Assembly (NCBI GenBank): GCA_037138755.1
Contig: JBAXHT010000002.1
Span: 124,001-188,000, forward strand
Reading direction: 5' to 3'
From: Armatimonadota bacterium
Lineage (GTDB): Bacteria; Armatimonadota; Fimbriimonadia; Fimbriimonadales; Fimbriimonadaceae
DNA length: 64,000 nucleotides
Of the stretch, positions 32,338 through 41,277 are shown in pieces (the stretch's first letter is position 1; the number at the start of each line of letters is the position of its first letter). A program made the position numbers and the translations under genes. The notes under the pieces were generated by a model. It saw nothing but the letters and a program-made list of their open reading frames with translations, was not told the DNA's origin and did not search any database.

Positions 32338-32914
32338 GCCAGGCGTTTAGGTCATCGATTTCTTCTTGGCAAATCGAATGCCCCATCTCGTAGGCGTGAA
32401 ACTGGTGGCGGTCACCCATTACCGTGAGATCGGATCGAAGCTGATCTCCCTCGCGAAAGGAAACAACATCATCAAGCAACCCGTGGGCCTGGAAAGCTCG
32501 ACCGGGGAAGCTCCCTGAAGCCGGGTCGACGGCGCGTCCACTCATCAATACCGCGGACGCAAAGATATCCGGATGCCTGGCCATGAGCCCGGCGGTCATC
32601 ATCGAGCCTTGGCTGAATCCGCCGACGACGGTGGTCTGCGGGACCTCTTTTGTTACTAGCTCCGCGACTAGATCGACCGACGCCCAAAGTTGGTCTAAGT
32701 TTGCCTCTACACCAACCGAAGAAAAGGAAATCTCGAACCATGCAAATCCCGGCCCGTACTCCCAAGGGGCCCGAAGGCAGACTATATCGTAGCCGGGATC
32801 AAGGACCTGAGCGAGTCCGTACATATCCCGCTCGTCGCTTCCGAGACCGTGCATCAGGAAGAACTTTCCTTTGCTCGGTTGAGTTGAAGGGCGAGAAACT
32901 GAAATCAGAGACAC
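32327..32914 (-). CDS. Alpha/beta hydrolase, carboxylesterase/phospholipase-like
   Basis: About 195 residues from GTG 32914 (a GTG at 32947 would overlap the divergent gene). Elements: FFLMHGLGSDERDMYGLA at the N-terminus (oxyanion loop), GFSQGSMM (nucleophile elbow, ~98), GLLDDVV (acid) and EMGHSI (His): the YpfH/EstB-type carboxylesterase layout. Substrate unknown. It begins at a shared bidirectional promoter with the beta-lactamase-like gene. Confidence 0.86.
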   Translation of the reverse strand: MSLISVSRPSTQPSKGKFFLMHGLGSDERDMYGLAQVLDPGYDIVCLRAPWEYGPGFAWFEISFSSVGVEANLDQLWASVDLVAELVTKEVPQTTVVGGFSQGSMMTAGLMARHPDIFASAVLMSGRAVDPASGSFPGRAFQAHGLLDDVVSFREGDQLRSDLTVMGDRHQFHAYEMGHSICQEEIDDLNAWLRA

Positions 32915-32921
32915 GTCTATT

Positions 32922-32931
32922 AGTATAGAAT
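32922..32931. promoter_or_regulatory. Overlapping bidirectional -10 boxes
   Basis: AGTATAGAAT. Plus strand TAGAAT (32926-32931) predicts a start at about 32938, the GTG of the beta-lactamase-like gene; minus strand TATACT (32927-32922) predicts a start at about 32915, next to the GTG (32914) of the esterase. Both transcripts would be leaderless. Confidence 0.5.
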
Positions 32932-32937
32932 CTAAGA

Positions 32938-33777
32938 GTGGTCGCACTGGTCGCTCTCATGGCAATGACTCCTCAAACAGGCATCCCAACGGTGATGGAA
33001 GACATCGCAGTACGCGCCCAATCAGCCTTCCCCGGTCTGAAGCCCACTGACTTTGCGATAAGCTGGCGGAACTTAGAGACTGGCGCAGAGATGAACTACA
33101 ACGGTGGACTTTCGATGTACCCCGCGAGTGTTGTGAAGATGTTCTACCTAGCGTATGCGGAAGAGCTTTTGACGAGGAAAAAACTGGTCCGGAATCCCGA
33201 GTTTGATCGGGCCTTGGCGGATATGATCAAAGAATCTAACAACGACGCCACCGGGTTGATCTTGGATACGATCACGGGAACTACAGGTGGGCCTTCGCTC
33301 TCGGATGCCGAACTGAAGAAGTGGGTCGAAAAACGGCAGATGGTTAACAATTGGTTGATGACGCTGGGAATCAAAGGAATCAACGCGAGCCAGAAGACTT
33401 GGAACGAGGGTCCCTACGGACGCGAGCGCCAGGGCTATGGGCCGAACTTTGAGCACCGGAACTCACTCACTGCCGACTCGTGTGTTCAACTTATGTCGCT
33501 GATCGCTCAGAAGAAGCTGGCCGGATCTGACGAAATGCTGAGCTTGCTCAGCAGGAAGGCTGGTAGCAAGGATGGGCAAGTCGAAGGTTTCTTGGGTGAA
33601 CTGCTACCCGCCGATGCGAAGCTCTGGTCCAAAGCGGGTTGGACTTCGACGACACGCCACGATGTCGCATTCGTCGAGCTAGGCGGGCAGAAAAAAGTGT
33701 ACGCCGTCTTCACTCGATACCAAGTCGAGAACCCGAAGTTGCTCCAGTGGCTAGCGAACGAAATACTAAAGCTTTAG
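32938..33777 (+). CDS. Class A beta-lactamase-like serine hydrolase
   Basis: 279 residues starting at GTG 32938, with a very short N-terminal hydrophobic segment. SVVK (SxxK, ~residue 63), SNN in ESNNDA (SDN-loop equivalent, ~102) and WSKAGW (K-T/A-G box, ~223) place it in the class A beta-lactamase/D-Ala peptidase superfamily. KAG instead of KTG is a small deviation. Either a beta-lactamase or a wall-acting hydrolase; not distinguishable by eye. Convergent overlap (12 bases) with the DUF4380-like gene. Confidence 0.82.
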   Translation: MVALVALMAMTPQTGIPTVMEDIAVRAQSAFPGLKPTDFAISWRNLETGAEMNYNGGLSMYPASVVKMFYLAYAEELLTRKKLVRNPEFDRALADMIKESNNDATGLILDTITGTTGGPSLSDAELKKWVEKRQMVNNWLMTLGIKGINASQKTWNEGPYGRERQGYGPNFEHRNSLTADSCVQLMSLIAQKKLAGSDEMLSLLSRKAGSKDGQVEGFLGELLPADAKLWSKAGWTSTTRHDVAFVELGGQKKVYAVFTRYQVENPKLLQWLANEILKL

Positions 33778-34656
33778 GTTCGCAAACCACGCTCCGGCCG
33801 ATTCGTCGCTGGTTGGAACGTGTCCTTCGGCGATGAACCACTCCTCGGTGTGGACCGCAGTCGAGGCTCCTGCAGGGACGGACTGCAGCAACCCCAGGCT
33901 CTCGACTTCAAGCATCCCTTGTTTGGTGTAGCTCTCAAAATTGCAGCCCATGTCGATGTGGCTCGCACTCGCTGGGTGAACCGAGAAGCGCTTGACGAAC
34001 GTTTCGCGCTGGTTGGAATAGGCGGCGAGTCCCTGGTCGACATAGGTTCCGAACTTCGTCGGGTTGGGATCGTCCGTCGATCTCAGGCGCGCGACTTGGG
34101 TGCCCCATGTATATCTTGAGTCATCCATTCGAGCGTAGGCCCATAGCACGACAGGTTGGACAGGAAGGAGTCCATCACTTTGGGGTCGAACCGGGTGCAT
34201 CGGAACAACACACTCGCCTCCTGGAGCCATCACGGTAATGGCCCAAGGGCATAGGTCTGCGGAGTACGCTCCCTGATTCAGCAGCTGGTGTTCGATCCGG
34301 AAGCCGTTTGGAATCATCGAGACCCGGAACATTTTTTGGATATGAAACTCGTCAATGTGGGACAAGAATCGCACCGCTTCGTCTTCTTCCTGAATCTGAA
34401 CAGGAAACGAATCGGAAGTGTACGTCTTGGGCCTTTGCTCTGGACCTGTCCAGAGCCGATGGCCGCCGTAGGAGCGATATTCGCCACCGACTAGCCCTCG
34501 ATGTTCTTCGCGGACGAGGAGATGATTCGGGCCGTCTTCCTTGCCGAAAAACAAGATTCTTGGGCCGATCACAGTGGTGACAATCAGCTTGAGACCATCG
34601 TGCCGGAACACGGCGCAGTCAGAAAATCCGGCAAAGTCTTCGTACTCGAACAACAC
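33766..34656 (-). CDS. DUF4380-like (aldose-epimerase-like) protein
   Basis: 296 residues, beta-sandwich throughout. N-terminal YEDFAGFSDCAVFRHDGLKL, GGHRLWTGPEQRPKTY (~63-78) and the mid-domain HQLLNQGAYSADLCPWAITVMAPGGE pattern (split: HQLLNQGAYSADLCP and WAITVMAPGGE) match the DUF4380/galactose mutarotase-like superfamily. The acidic and His residues of true mutarotases are only partly evident, so the enzymatic role is unsure. No signal peptide. 9 bases downstream of the giant repetitive protein gene. Confidence 0.72.
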   Translation of the reverse strand: MLFEYEDFAGFSDCAVFRHDGLKLIVTTVIGPRILFFGKEDGPNHLLVREEHRGLVGGEYRSYGGHRLWTGPEQRPKTYTSDSFPVQIQEEDEAVRFLSHIDEFHIQKMFRVSMIPNGFRIEHQLLNQGAYSADLCPWAITVMAPGGECVVPMHPVRPQSDGLLPVQPVVLWAYARMDDSRYTWGTQVARLRSTDDPNPTKFGTYVDQGLAAYSNQRETFVKRFSVHPASASHIDMGCNFESYTKQGMLEVESLGLLQSVPAGASTAVHTEEWFIAEGHVPTSDESAGAWFANLKL

Positions 34657-34665
34657 CGTTCAAGC

Positions 34666-37600
34666 TTACTTAAAGCGCCACTGATAGTTGAGTCGGCCAA
34701 CCCAATCGTTTTGGTTTGCCAGACTAGCATTGGCGTTGTTGAGCCAGCCTTGGTTCGTTAGAGCCAAGCTGAACACCTGGTTCGCCGAGGCTTTTTGCTC
34801 AAAGGTGAGTCCAAACCGAACGTAGTCCTGGCGGTTACCGGCCAGATCGCTCTGTTCCATGCCATAGAAGAAACTAATTGGCGAGCCGGAGCGCTGATTC
34901 AAAGTCAGGTTAAAACCGGCGGTGCGGCGGATGCTTCTGACAGCATCGTCAATCAGCTCATCGAACTGACCACCAAGCGTGAAGTCTTTGTTCGCCGTGT
35001 AGTCCATTCGCCAGGTATTGCGGCGTTGAGCAAGCGGCTGGGTCCCGAGGACGATATTGGGATTGACAGGGCCTTCCGGATTCGTCTGAATCTGGTTTGA
35101 AAGGGTGAATCCCTTGATTCCCTTGTAATCCACCTTGTAGTCGCGAATCGCGAACTCTTGATTGGTAGGCAAAACGCGTTGCTTGTAGCTCATCGACGCG
35201 GCAAGCGGAGCTTTGCCGGTGGTGTCGGTATTCAACTTATACGTGCGGTCAATAGCCCGGCTACCGGTCTGGTCGACTTGACCCCGGTAGTTCATTCCCA
35301 CACCGTACTTGCCAATTTTGGACTCGAACGACGACATGATATCCTCGCGCAACCAGCGCGAGTTGTCGGACGCCATATAGCTGTTGAGGCTAAACTTCGA
35401 CTCTTTGAGGAATCCAAGCGAAAATGGCTTGGTCGTTTGAAGAGTCGCGCTACTGAAAGCTTGAGCCCGGCCGTTTTGCTCGTCCCAGGTATTCGTTCCG
35501 TTCTGGAAGCCAAGCGTGGTTCCGTTGACGTTCGCACCGCCAACCCCGCCGATCGCCTGGTTCGCCGCGATTCGATTTGCGTCCTGTCCGAAGGATAATG
35601 AGGACGATCCGAACCCAGCCGCGTCTCCGTTCAGGTGCCGGACATGGCCGTAAGAAGCTCTAACGCCCTTTCCGAAGTCGAACCAAACGCCATAGTCACG
35701 CTTGACTTCGTTTCGATCTGAAGAGCCACGGTCGATGTTTGTATCAGTCACGCTAACACCGACATTCTTGGCGATCTTGGTTGAGATGGAATTGCTGTTA
35801 ACGTCCTCTTTGCCGCCATCGTTGAAGGCTGTTCGAGATTGCTCGGTGCGGAAACTGGTACTGCCGGAAAGTTTAGTTTCTACCGCGACCGTCGTTCGGT
35901 TAGAATCTGGCGCTCCATTGTTGGAACCATCGTTCTGGATCTTCTCGTTTGTGATGCTAAGGTTCTGGTTTCCGAAGCGCTTGTTCAGGCTCACACGCTC
36001 CATGTTTGCCGCAAACAGCGTGCTCGTAGATTGCTTGTTCAGCTGGCTCGCTTTGGCGTAGTCGACTTGCAAAGTCGGATCGAGAGCCATTGAGAACATA
36101 AGCGCGTCGCTCGCCCGGAGCTCTTCATTCGTGTCGCGATATGCACTGGAAGCCGAGTATTCGAACTGGATGTTCTTGAGCGCACTGAACTTGATCCGGC
36201 TGTCCTTTTGAGAGAATCCGGTGAGCGAGTTCATCAAATCTCGTTGCGAATCAACGAGGCCCATCACACTGAAACCAGTGTCAACTCGACGCTGGTTGTA
36301 GTCGACTTCGAGTCCTTGGCCCCGGTAAGCGAGGTTGGTGCGTCCGGCACCAGTGCCGTTGACATCAGCCGCCATGGACGAATACGAGAATGTCTGCCCC
36401 TTGCTCATTTGCATTGCAAGGTTCAGGTCCGTCCGGCTGATCCCGCTTATCAGGCCGATCTGCTGCTGTTCGTAAGGCATCAGCCGTGAAATCTCATTGA
36501 ACGCCGTGCCGGTGTTCAGCTTTCGCATGCTGAACTGGAGATTCTTGCCGGCGATGTTCGCCGTGTGGATAGCTGCGCCACCCTTCTCTCCAGCGATTTT
36601 GACCTGATTGACGTTCAGGGTTCCGCCCTTGATGTTCGACTTAAAGTTTGCGCCATCGCGCTGGATCCCAGCGGAACCAATGAATGCCTGTCGATCCGCC
36701 GGTTGTACTGCAGCATTGGGGCCGTACATCCCCGCAACTGCGCGCATGTGGCTATCGATCTCACCAGGTTGCATTGAACCCAGTCGATTAAATCCCTTGT
36801 CTGATCCTCTCGAACCCATGTTGAGAGCCCAGGTCTTTCCTGAAATGGCGATATCACTCGCATCAAACGTCCCGACTCCGTTATCAACGGAACTCTTCGA
36901 GAACGTCAGGTTCAGCCCTTTGCCGATAACTCCCTTAGTAAGCGCCGCCGACTGTCGTTTCAGTCCGGCTTCGAGGCCAAACGCCCCGCGCTCGGCTTCA
37001 AAACGGTTGAAACCAGCATCCACGGACTGCGAACCCAGTTCAAGGGCCCAGTTCTTGGAATCCAGAATGACTTTTTGCTTTTGGATGCCTTTATCTCGTT
37101 CGAAATCTTGAACTCGAGAGCTCTCATAGCCTAACGAGAGAAACTTTGACTTGAAGCCTGCCGTCTCGGCGGTTTTGTTGATTCCCTGGGAGACTTGCAG
37201 CCTCTGCCAGTCGGCAACCCCGAGATCTTTGAACCGGTTGAAGCCGCGCTCGACGTTTTCTTTGTTTTGGGAATAAGAGAATCCGCCGGTTCCTACAGCA
37301 TAGGAGCTAACGGAAATACCTTTGTCCTCATCTTTGACAAGCTTTTGACTTCCGCTAAAGTTGAGCGATCCGAACTTGAGAGCCTCGGCCCCGAAGCCAG
37401 TTCGCTTCAGACCGCGCTCCCTTGCGAAAGCGGCGACTTGTTGTTCGGAGTAACCAGAGTCCTTGACCGCATTGAATCCGGTGAAGTTCTTGCTGACATC
37501 TTGAAGGTCAGCGGTGAGGGACCCTCCGGCTAGGCTAGATCTGAACGACTGAACGAGGAACGAAGACTTGCCGGTTTCGGAAGAAAGGTTTCCGCCTTTC

Positions 37601-38199
37601 GCGCCGTCGAATGAGAAGCCTGCTCCAACGCCTTCCTCTGAGCGAGAACCAGCAAAGTAGGCTCCCGACAGCCCTAGACCGCCACCGGTGAAGGAATTCT
37701 TGGTTCCGTAAATGTTTGTTCGGAGTACTTTTCCGTCTGCAGTTCGCTCTAGTTGCCCAAGACCAAGCCGAAGCGGCATCGAGTTCCCAAGAAGATTGAA
37801 CTTCATGGGAGCGACTCCCATTGCCGAAGAACCTGAGTCGACTTTCTTCTTGCCGTCGTAGCGATAAGAAACACTGAGAGAATCGCCCTCTCTGACCGCG
37901 CGACTGACGTAGACCACGCCAACCGAATAGTCGAACGAATAGTCCGCACCGGGCCTCAATCGAACCCCATTTAGGGTGACTACTTCGGTTCCTTTCAGAA
38001 CAGACCCGAATCGGAGCGGCGCGCCTAGACCGCCGCTGTCGAGCCTAATAATATCAACCGCAGGCGTGCCGCCTATCTCGGAAGTGGAATTAGAAACGTT
38101 CGCCTTTTCGTTGAAAGTCAGAGGCGCAACGACTTGCCCTACCGTGGTAAGCGGAATCGCCATCGTGGCGAATGCAATTGTCCTCCGTGCGTTTTTCAT
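34666..38199 (-). CDS. Large repetitive outer-membrane barrel-like protein
   Basis: 1177 residues. Signal peptide (1-21), then a domain with TEVVTLNGVRLRPGADYSFDYSVGVVYVSR (split: TEVVTLNGVRLRPG and ADYSFDYSVGVVYVSR; ~70-100). The body (~120-1177) is built of repeated alternating beta-strand units, e.g. WALELGSQSVDAGFNRF, WALNMGSRGSDKGFNRL and LQFSMRKLNTGTAFNEI, giving five or more imperfect repeats. The extreme C-terminus LNYQWRFK ends in an aromatic beta-signal-like strand. This looks like a big outer-membrane beta-barrel; function unknown. SD GGAG and a perfect -10 precede it. Confidence 0.68.
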   Translation of the reverse strand: MKNARRTIAFATMAIPLTTVGQVVAPLTFNEKANVSNSTSEIGGTPAVDIIRLDSGGLGAPLRFGSVLKGTEVVTLNGVRLRPGADYSFDYSVGVVYVSRAVREGDSLSVSYRYDGKKKVDSGSSAMGVAPMKFNLLGNSMPLRLGLGQLERTADGKVLRTNIYGTKNSFTGGGLGLSGAYFAGSRSEEGVGAGFSFDGAKGGNLSSETGKSSFLVQSFRSSLAGGSLTADLQDVSKNFTGFNAVKDSGYSEQQVAAFARERGLKRTGFGAEALKFGSLNFSGSQKLVKDEDKGISVSSYAVGTGGFSYSQNKENVERGFNRFKDLGVADWQRLQVSQGINKTAETAGFKSKFLSLGYESSRVQDFERDKGIQKQKVILDSKNWALELGSQSVDAGFNRFEAERGAFGLEAGLKRQSAALTKGVIGKGLNLTFSKSSVDNGVGTFDASDIAISGKTWALNMGSRGSDKGFNRLGSMQPGEIDSHMRAVAGMYGPNAAVQPADRQAFIGSAGIQRDGANFKSNIKGGTLNVNQVKIAGEKGGAAIHTANIAGKNLQFSMRKLNTGTAFNEISRLMPYEQQQIGLISGISRTDLNLAMQMSKGQTFSYSSMAADVNGTGAGRTNLAYRGQGLEVDYNQRRVDTGFSVMGLVDSQRDLMNSLTGFSQKDSRIKFSALKNIQFEYSASSAYRDTNEELRASDALMFSMALDPTLQVDYAKASQLNKQSTSTLFAANMERVSLNKRFGNQNLSITNEKIQNDGSNNGAPDSNRTTVAVETKLSGSTSFRTEQSRTAFNDGGKEDVNSNSISTKIAKNVGVSVTDTNIDRGSSDRNEVKRDYGVWFDFGKGVRASYGHVRHLNGDAAGFGSSSLSFGQDANRIAANQAIGGVGGANVNGTTLGFQNGTNTWDEQNGRAQAFSSATLQTTKPFSLGFLKESKFSLNSYMASDNSRWLREDIMSSFESKIGKYGVGMNYRGQVDQTGSRAIDRTYKLNTDTTGKAPLAASMSYKQRVLPTNQEFAIRDYKVDYKGIKGFTLSNQIQTNPEGPVNPNIVLGTQPLAQRRNTWRMDYTANKDFTLGGQFDELIDDAVRSIRRTAGFNLTLNQRSGSPISFFYGMEQSDLAGNRQDYVRFGLTFEQKASANQVFSLALTNQGWLNNANASLANQNDWVGRLNYQWRFK

Positions 38200-38249
38200 C
38201 TGGACGTCTCCAAGATGAGTCTCCTCTGCGGCGAGTTTCCTCTCTCTAA

Positions 38250-38255
38250 ATTATA
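38250..38255 (-). promoter_or_regulatory. Promoter -10 of the repetitive barrel-like gene
   Basis: A perfect TATAAT on the minus strand (38255-38250) predicts a start near 38243 and a ~44-base leader carrying GGAG before ATG 38199. No recognisable -35 box. Confidence 0.5.
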
Positions 38256-38401
38256 GCGGGTTCCACCTGACTCTCTAGTCTAAACGTCCATACAATTAAC
38301 AGGTTTCACCCGTTTTTGTGTGATTTTGCTGAACTTGGCACATTGTTGTGGAAAAAACTAGCCGGAGGGAGGTTTTGGGCGCAAGTCTAAACCACTGAGA
38401 G

Positions 38402-38575
38402 ATGGCGGCAAACGGCACAGTTCAATTGGTTTTAACGCACGATGAAGCGACGGATTTGTTTTTCCGATGCCTTCGGTCGCCGGACGAAGACAATCCCTTA
38501 TCCGAACTCGTTTTGAGCAAGCTGGCCAGAGCGATTGCTGAGTCGTCTGAAGACGATCTTAGGATGTCAGCCTAG
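38402..38575 (+). CDS. 57-residue microprotein of unknown function
   Basis: ATG 38402 to TAG 38573-38575, 57 codons, no internal stops, with coding-like composition: hydrophobic-charged helix (VQLVLTHDEATDLFFRCL) and an acidic-amphipathic helix (LSELVLSKLARAIAESS). It sits in the ~370-base space between the barrel-like gene and RmuC, overlapping the RmuC stop by 4 bases. No family is recognised. Possibly a cytosolic adaptor or regulator. Confidence 0.5.
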   Translation: MAANGTVQLVLTHDEATDLFFRCLRSPDEDNPLSELVLSKLARAIAESSEDDLRMSA

Positions 38576-40056
38576 AAAAGAGCTCCAGGCTCATCTTTGG
38601 CCTCAACGACCGGCAACGCAGATGGCCGGATCACGGCGTTTAAGATTTCTGGCTCATCCAACTCCTTGGTCCCTTTCGCGCCGAGCTCGCGCATCCTCCT
38701 AGCCTTGCTGAGGACATTACGCTCGACAGAGCCGACCATTTGGTTGTAACTGTTGGCCGCTTGACCAATGTTTTTGCCGACTTTTACAAAGTGCTCAGTC
38801 ATGACGCCAACGGCATCGTGGAGTTCGCCACCCAGCTTCGCAATTTGGAGGGCGTTTTCGTAGGCTTTCTGCTGCTGCATACCGCTGGCTACGGTTCTTA
38901 GCAGGGCCACAAGAGTCATCGGATTAGCAAGAATCACCTTCTTATTAAAGGCCTCTTCGAGCAGGCTTGGATCTTGTTCAATCGCGCCTTGATACAGCGC
39001 TTCGCTTGGCACGAACATTACCACAAAGTCGGCTGAGTCGGCGTATATTCCTTGATACTGTTTGCTGGAGAGCTGCTGAATGTGTTTTCGCACCTGAGCG
39101 GCGTGCTCCTTGAGTTTCAACGTCTTTTCGCCGGAGTCTTCGGCATGGATTGCGGCGAGATAGGCGTCGAGCGGCACTTTTGAGTCGACGACGATTGTCT
39201 TTCCGTTTGGCAGTTTGACGACCATGTCTGGGCGTAAACGCCCATCATCGGTGTTTGATGAAACTTGCATCTCAAAGTCGTTGCCTTCCACCAGCCCTGC
39301 CGCCTCAGCCGCCCGCTTGAGGGTGAGTTCTCCCCACGAGCCTCTCACCTCTGGCCTTTTGAGCGCATTCGAAAGTTGATTGGTGGAGGACAACAGGCTC
39401 CTGACTTGCTGCGAAAGCTCTGCGTAGGAGTGGGTTCGTTTTTCTTCCAGTTCGCGGGTGTGTTCTTTGAGCTGGCCCAAGGTCTCCTTCATCGGAGAGA
39501 GTAGCTGGTCAATCTCTTTTTGGGATACTTGGCGAGCGTCCTTGAACTTGCTTTCAGCAACTTCGAGGAAGCTCTGTTGGGCTTGTGCAAGTGCTTGTTT
39601 CGACAAGGATGCAAAAGAGTCTTCGAGTTGTTTCTTATCTTCCGCAAACTGCTTTCGCTGACGTTCCAGGGCGTCTTCTCGCTCACGAATCAGCGCTTCT
39701 TGGCTCTGGCTCTTGAGCTCGAACCCCTGAATTTCCAGGCTCGCTTGCTCGTGCTCTTCTCGAAGTGCATTCAGTTCAGTTTCAAGGTTTGTGAGCGTCA
39801 ACTTTAAACTCGCCAACGATTCACGCAAGGTTGAAACTTCGCCCTCCAGCGGGAGAACTTCATTCAGTTTGGCCTGGATGGAGTTTCGGTCCGCGAGTGC
39901 TCGGTCGAGGTTCGCTTTTGCATCCGCTAGACGGTCTGCGGATGACGACACGACGCCATCAAGACGTGATTTCGACACGAAATACGCTGCGGCGAACCCT
40001 ACGATGGCCGCCAAAAAAGCAACCACTAACAGCATCAAAGACCCATCTTTTGGCAT
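38572..40056 (-). CDS. rmuC: DNA recombination protein RmuC
   Basis: 494 residues. N-terminal membrane helix (~7-27), a long coiled coil (~30-210) and the RmuC core with RGSWGELTLKRAAEAAGLVEGNDFE (split across ~240-262), RPDMVVKLPNGKTIVVDSKVPLDAYLAA (split) and FVPSEALYQGAIEQDPSLLEEAF (split). RmuC limits inversions at short repeats in E. coli and is nuclease-like. The catalytic-type D-x-K (VDSKVP) is intact. Confidence 0.93.
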   Translation of the reverse strand: MPKDGSLMLLVVAFLAAIVGFAAAYFVSKSRLDGVVSSSADRLADAKANLDRALADRNSIQAKLNEVLPLEGEVSTLRESLASLKLTLTNLETELNALREEHEQASLEIQGFELKSQSQEALIREREDALERQRKQFAEDKKQLEDSFASLSKQALAQAQQSFLEVAESKFKDARQVSQKEIDQLLSPMKETLGQLKEHTRELEEKRTHSYAELSQQVRSLLSSTNQLSNALKRPEVRGSWGELTLKRAAEAAGLVEGNDFEMQVSSNTDDGRLRPDMVVKLPNGKTIVVDSKVPLDAYLAAIHAEDSGEKTLKLKEHAAQVRKHIQQLSSKQYQGIYADSADFVVMFVPSEALYQGAIEQDPSLLEEAFNKKVILANPMTLVALLRTVASGMQQQKAYENALQIAKLGGELHDAVGVMTEHFVKVGKNIGQAANSYNQMVGSVERNVLSKARRMRELGAKGTKELDEPEILNAVIRPSALPVVEAKDEPGALF

Positions 40057-40065
40057 AGAACACGT

Positions 40066-41256
40066 TTACGGACGTCTAGTAATCTCCAAAAGATGCGCCT
40101 CAAGTCGATCAGTCGCCGCCGCAAGCCCCCATTGTGCGTGGATTCCTGGGATCTTTGCCAGGGCTTTCTGCTTTGCCTCCGCCGGATCAGCGAGAACCCG
40201 GCAAATCTGCTGGGCTATAGACTCCGGTGTTGGGTCCGCGAGGTATCCAATCTCGGTCATCGTCTCCCGCAGGCCACCTTCGCGTACGGTTACGACCGAG
40301 GCTCCGCATGCAGCGGCTTCCAGTGGGACATAGCCAAAGGGCTCCAAACGAGGAACATACAAGACGCAAACCGCCCGCTGCATCAGGCCTACTAGCTCCA
40401 AGTCAGAGATCAAGAATCTCCATTCCAGTTCGACTCCTTGCTCGTGAGCAAGAACATCGAGCGAGGCCTTGTAGGTTTCGTCGGTATAGTTCCCAACCCA
40501 GATGAGCTTTGGGCGTGAGGCAGGCATTGCCCCAATGGCGCGAATCGCGAGTTCAAGCCGCTTCGGTGTCGCAATCGCTCCTACCCCCAACACAAACGAC
40601 TCGCGAGAATTCGGACTCGGCGTGAACTTGTCCAGGTCGATGCCAAGGTAGCAAACTTGGGAATTCAATCCGTAAACCTTTGAGACTGATTCCGCCGAGA
40701 AGTAGCTGTTCACCAGAATTCGGTCGAATGATTTCGCATTCTCCAACTCAGCCGCTGCCTGCCTCCGTAGCGCAACCATGTCAAAAACTCCTCTCAGCCG
40801 TCTTCGCCAAGATACTCCGGCTTCGGGTCCAAGCCAAGCAAGCCGAGGCAGCGCCTCATAGAGAAATCGATTGGGCTCTTGTAAGTACAACAGCTTTGGA
40901 CCCTTGAAATAGCGACCGATGAACGGCGAGTGGTACTGGCAACAGGTATTGGCAAAAAGGACATCAAACCCCTCCATCTGCCCAGCGCAAATCTGGGAGT
41001 GACGTTCCATCGTTTGTATCGCCAAGGTGGGCCGGACGATGTGCTTGATGACCCTCTTTAAGTAGGAGTTCTCATCGCCGATGATGCCCGCGGGTACTTC
41101 ATGCTCTTTGCACGGCATCCTCATCCAATCTGGATTTGGAACTGGTGGCCGCCAATGCTCCACCTCATGGCCTTTGCCAACCAACCCGGTCAGGTGGTCA
41201 TGCAGCGCTCGCCTTGCGCCCCCCGTGGGCAAGTTTGACCACACCGCGATTTTCAT
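40066..41256 (-). CDS. Glycosyltransferase family 4 protein (minus-strand copy)
   Basis: 396 residues from ATG 41256 (ATG 41271 would leave only six bases to the divergent gene). GT-B fold: N-terminal KIAVWSNLPTGGARRALHDHL, and C-terminal nucleotide-sugar site with VGAIATPKRLELAIRAIGAM (~180-200 region), PRLEPFGYVPLEAAACGASVV (E-x7-E) and LADPTPESIAQQI. Probably adds a sugar to a surface polysaccharide; substrate not known. Divergent from the second glycosyltransferase; intergenic space of ~21 bases. Confidence 0.88.
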   Translation of the reverse strand: MKIAVWSNLPTGGARRALHDHLTGLVGKGHEVEHWRPPVPNPDWMRMPCKEHEVPAGIIGDENSYLKRVIKHIVRPTLAIQTMERHSQICAGQMEGFDVLFANTCCQYHSPFIGRYFKGPKLLYLQEPNRFLYEALPRLAWLGPEAGVSWRRRLRGVFDMVALRRQAAAELENAKSFDRILVNSYFSAESVSKVYGLNSQVCYLGIDLDKFTPSPNSRESFVLGVGAIATPKRLELAIRAIGAMPASRPKLIWVGNYTDETYKASLDVLAHEQGVELEWRFLISDLELVGLMQRAVCVLYVPRLEPFGYVPLEAAACGASVVTVREGGLRETMTEIGYLADPTPESIAQQICRVLADPAEAKQKALAKIPGIHAQWGLAAATDRLEAHLLEITRRP

Positions 41257-41277
41257 TTTCTGTGCCAACATTACCTC

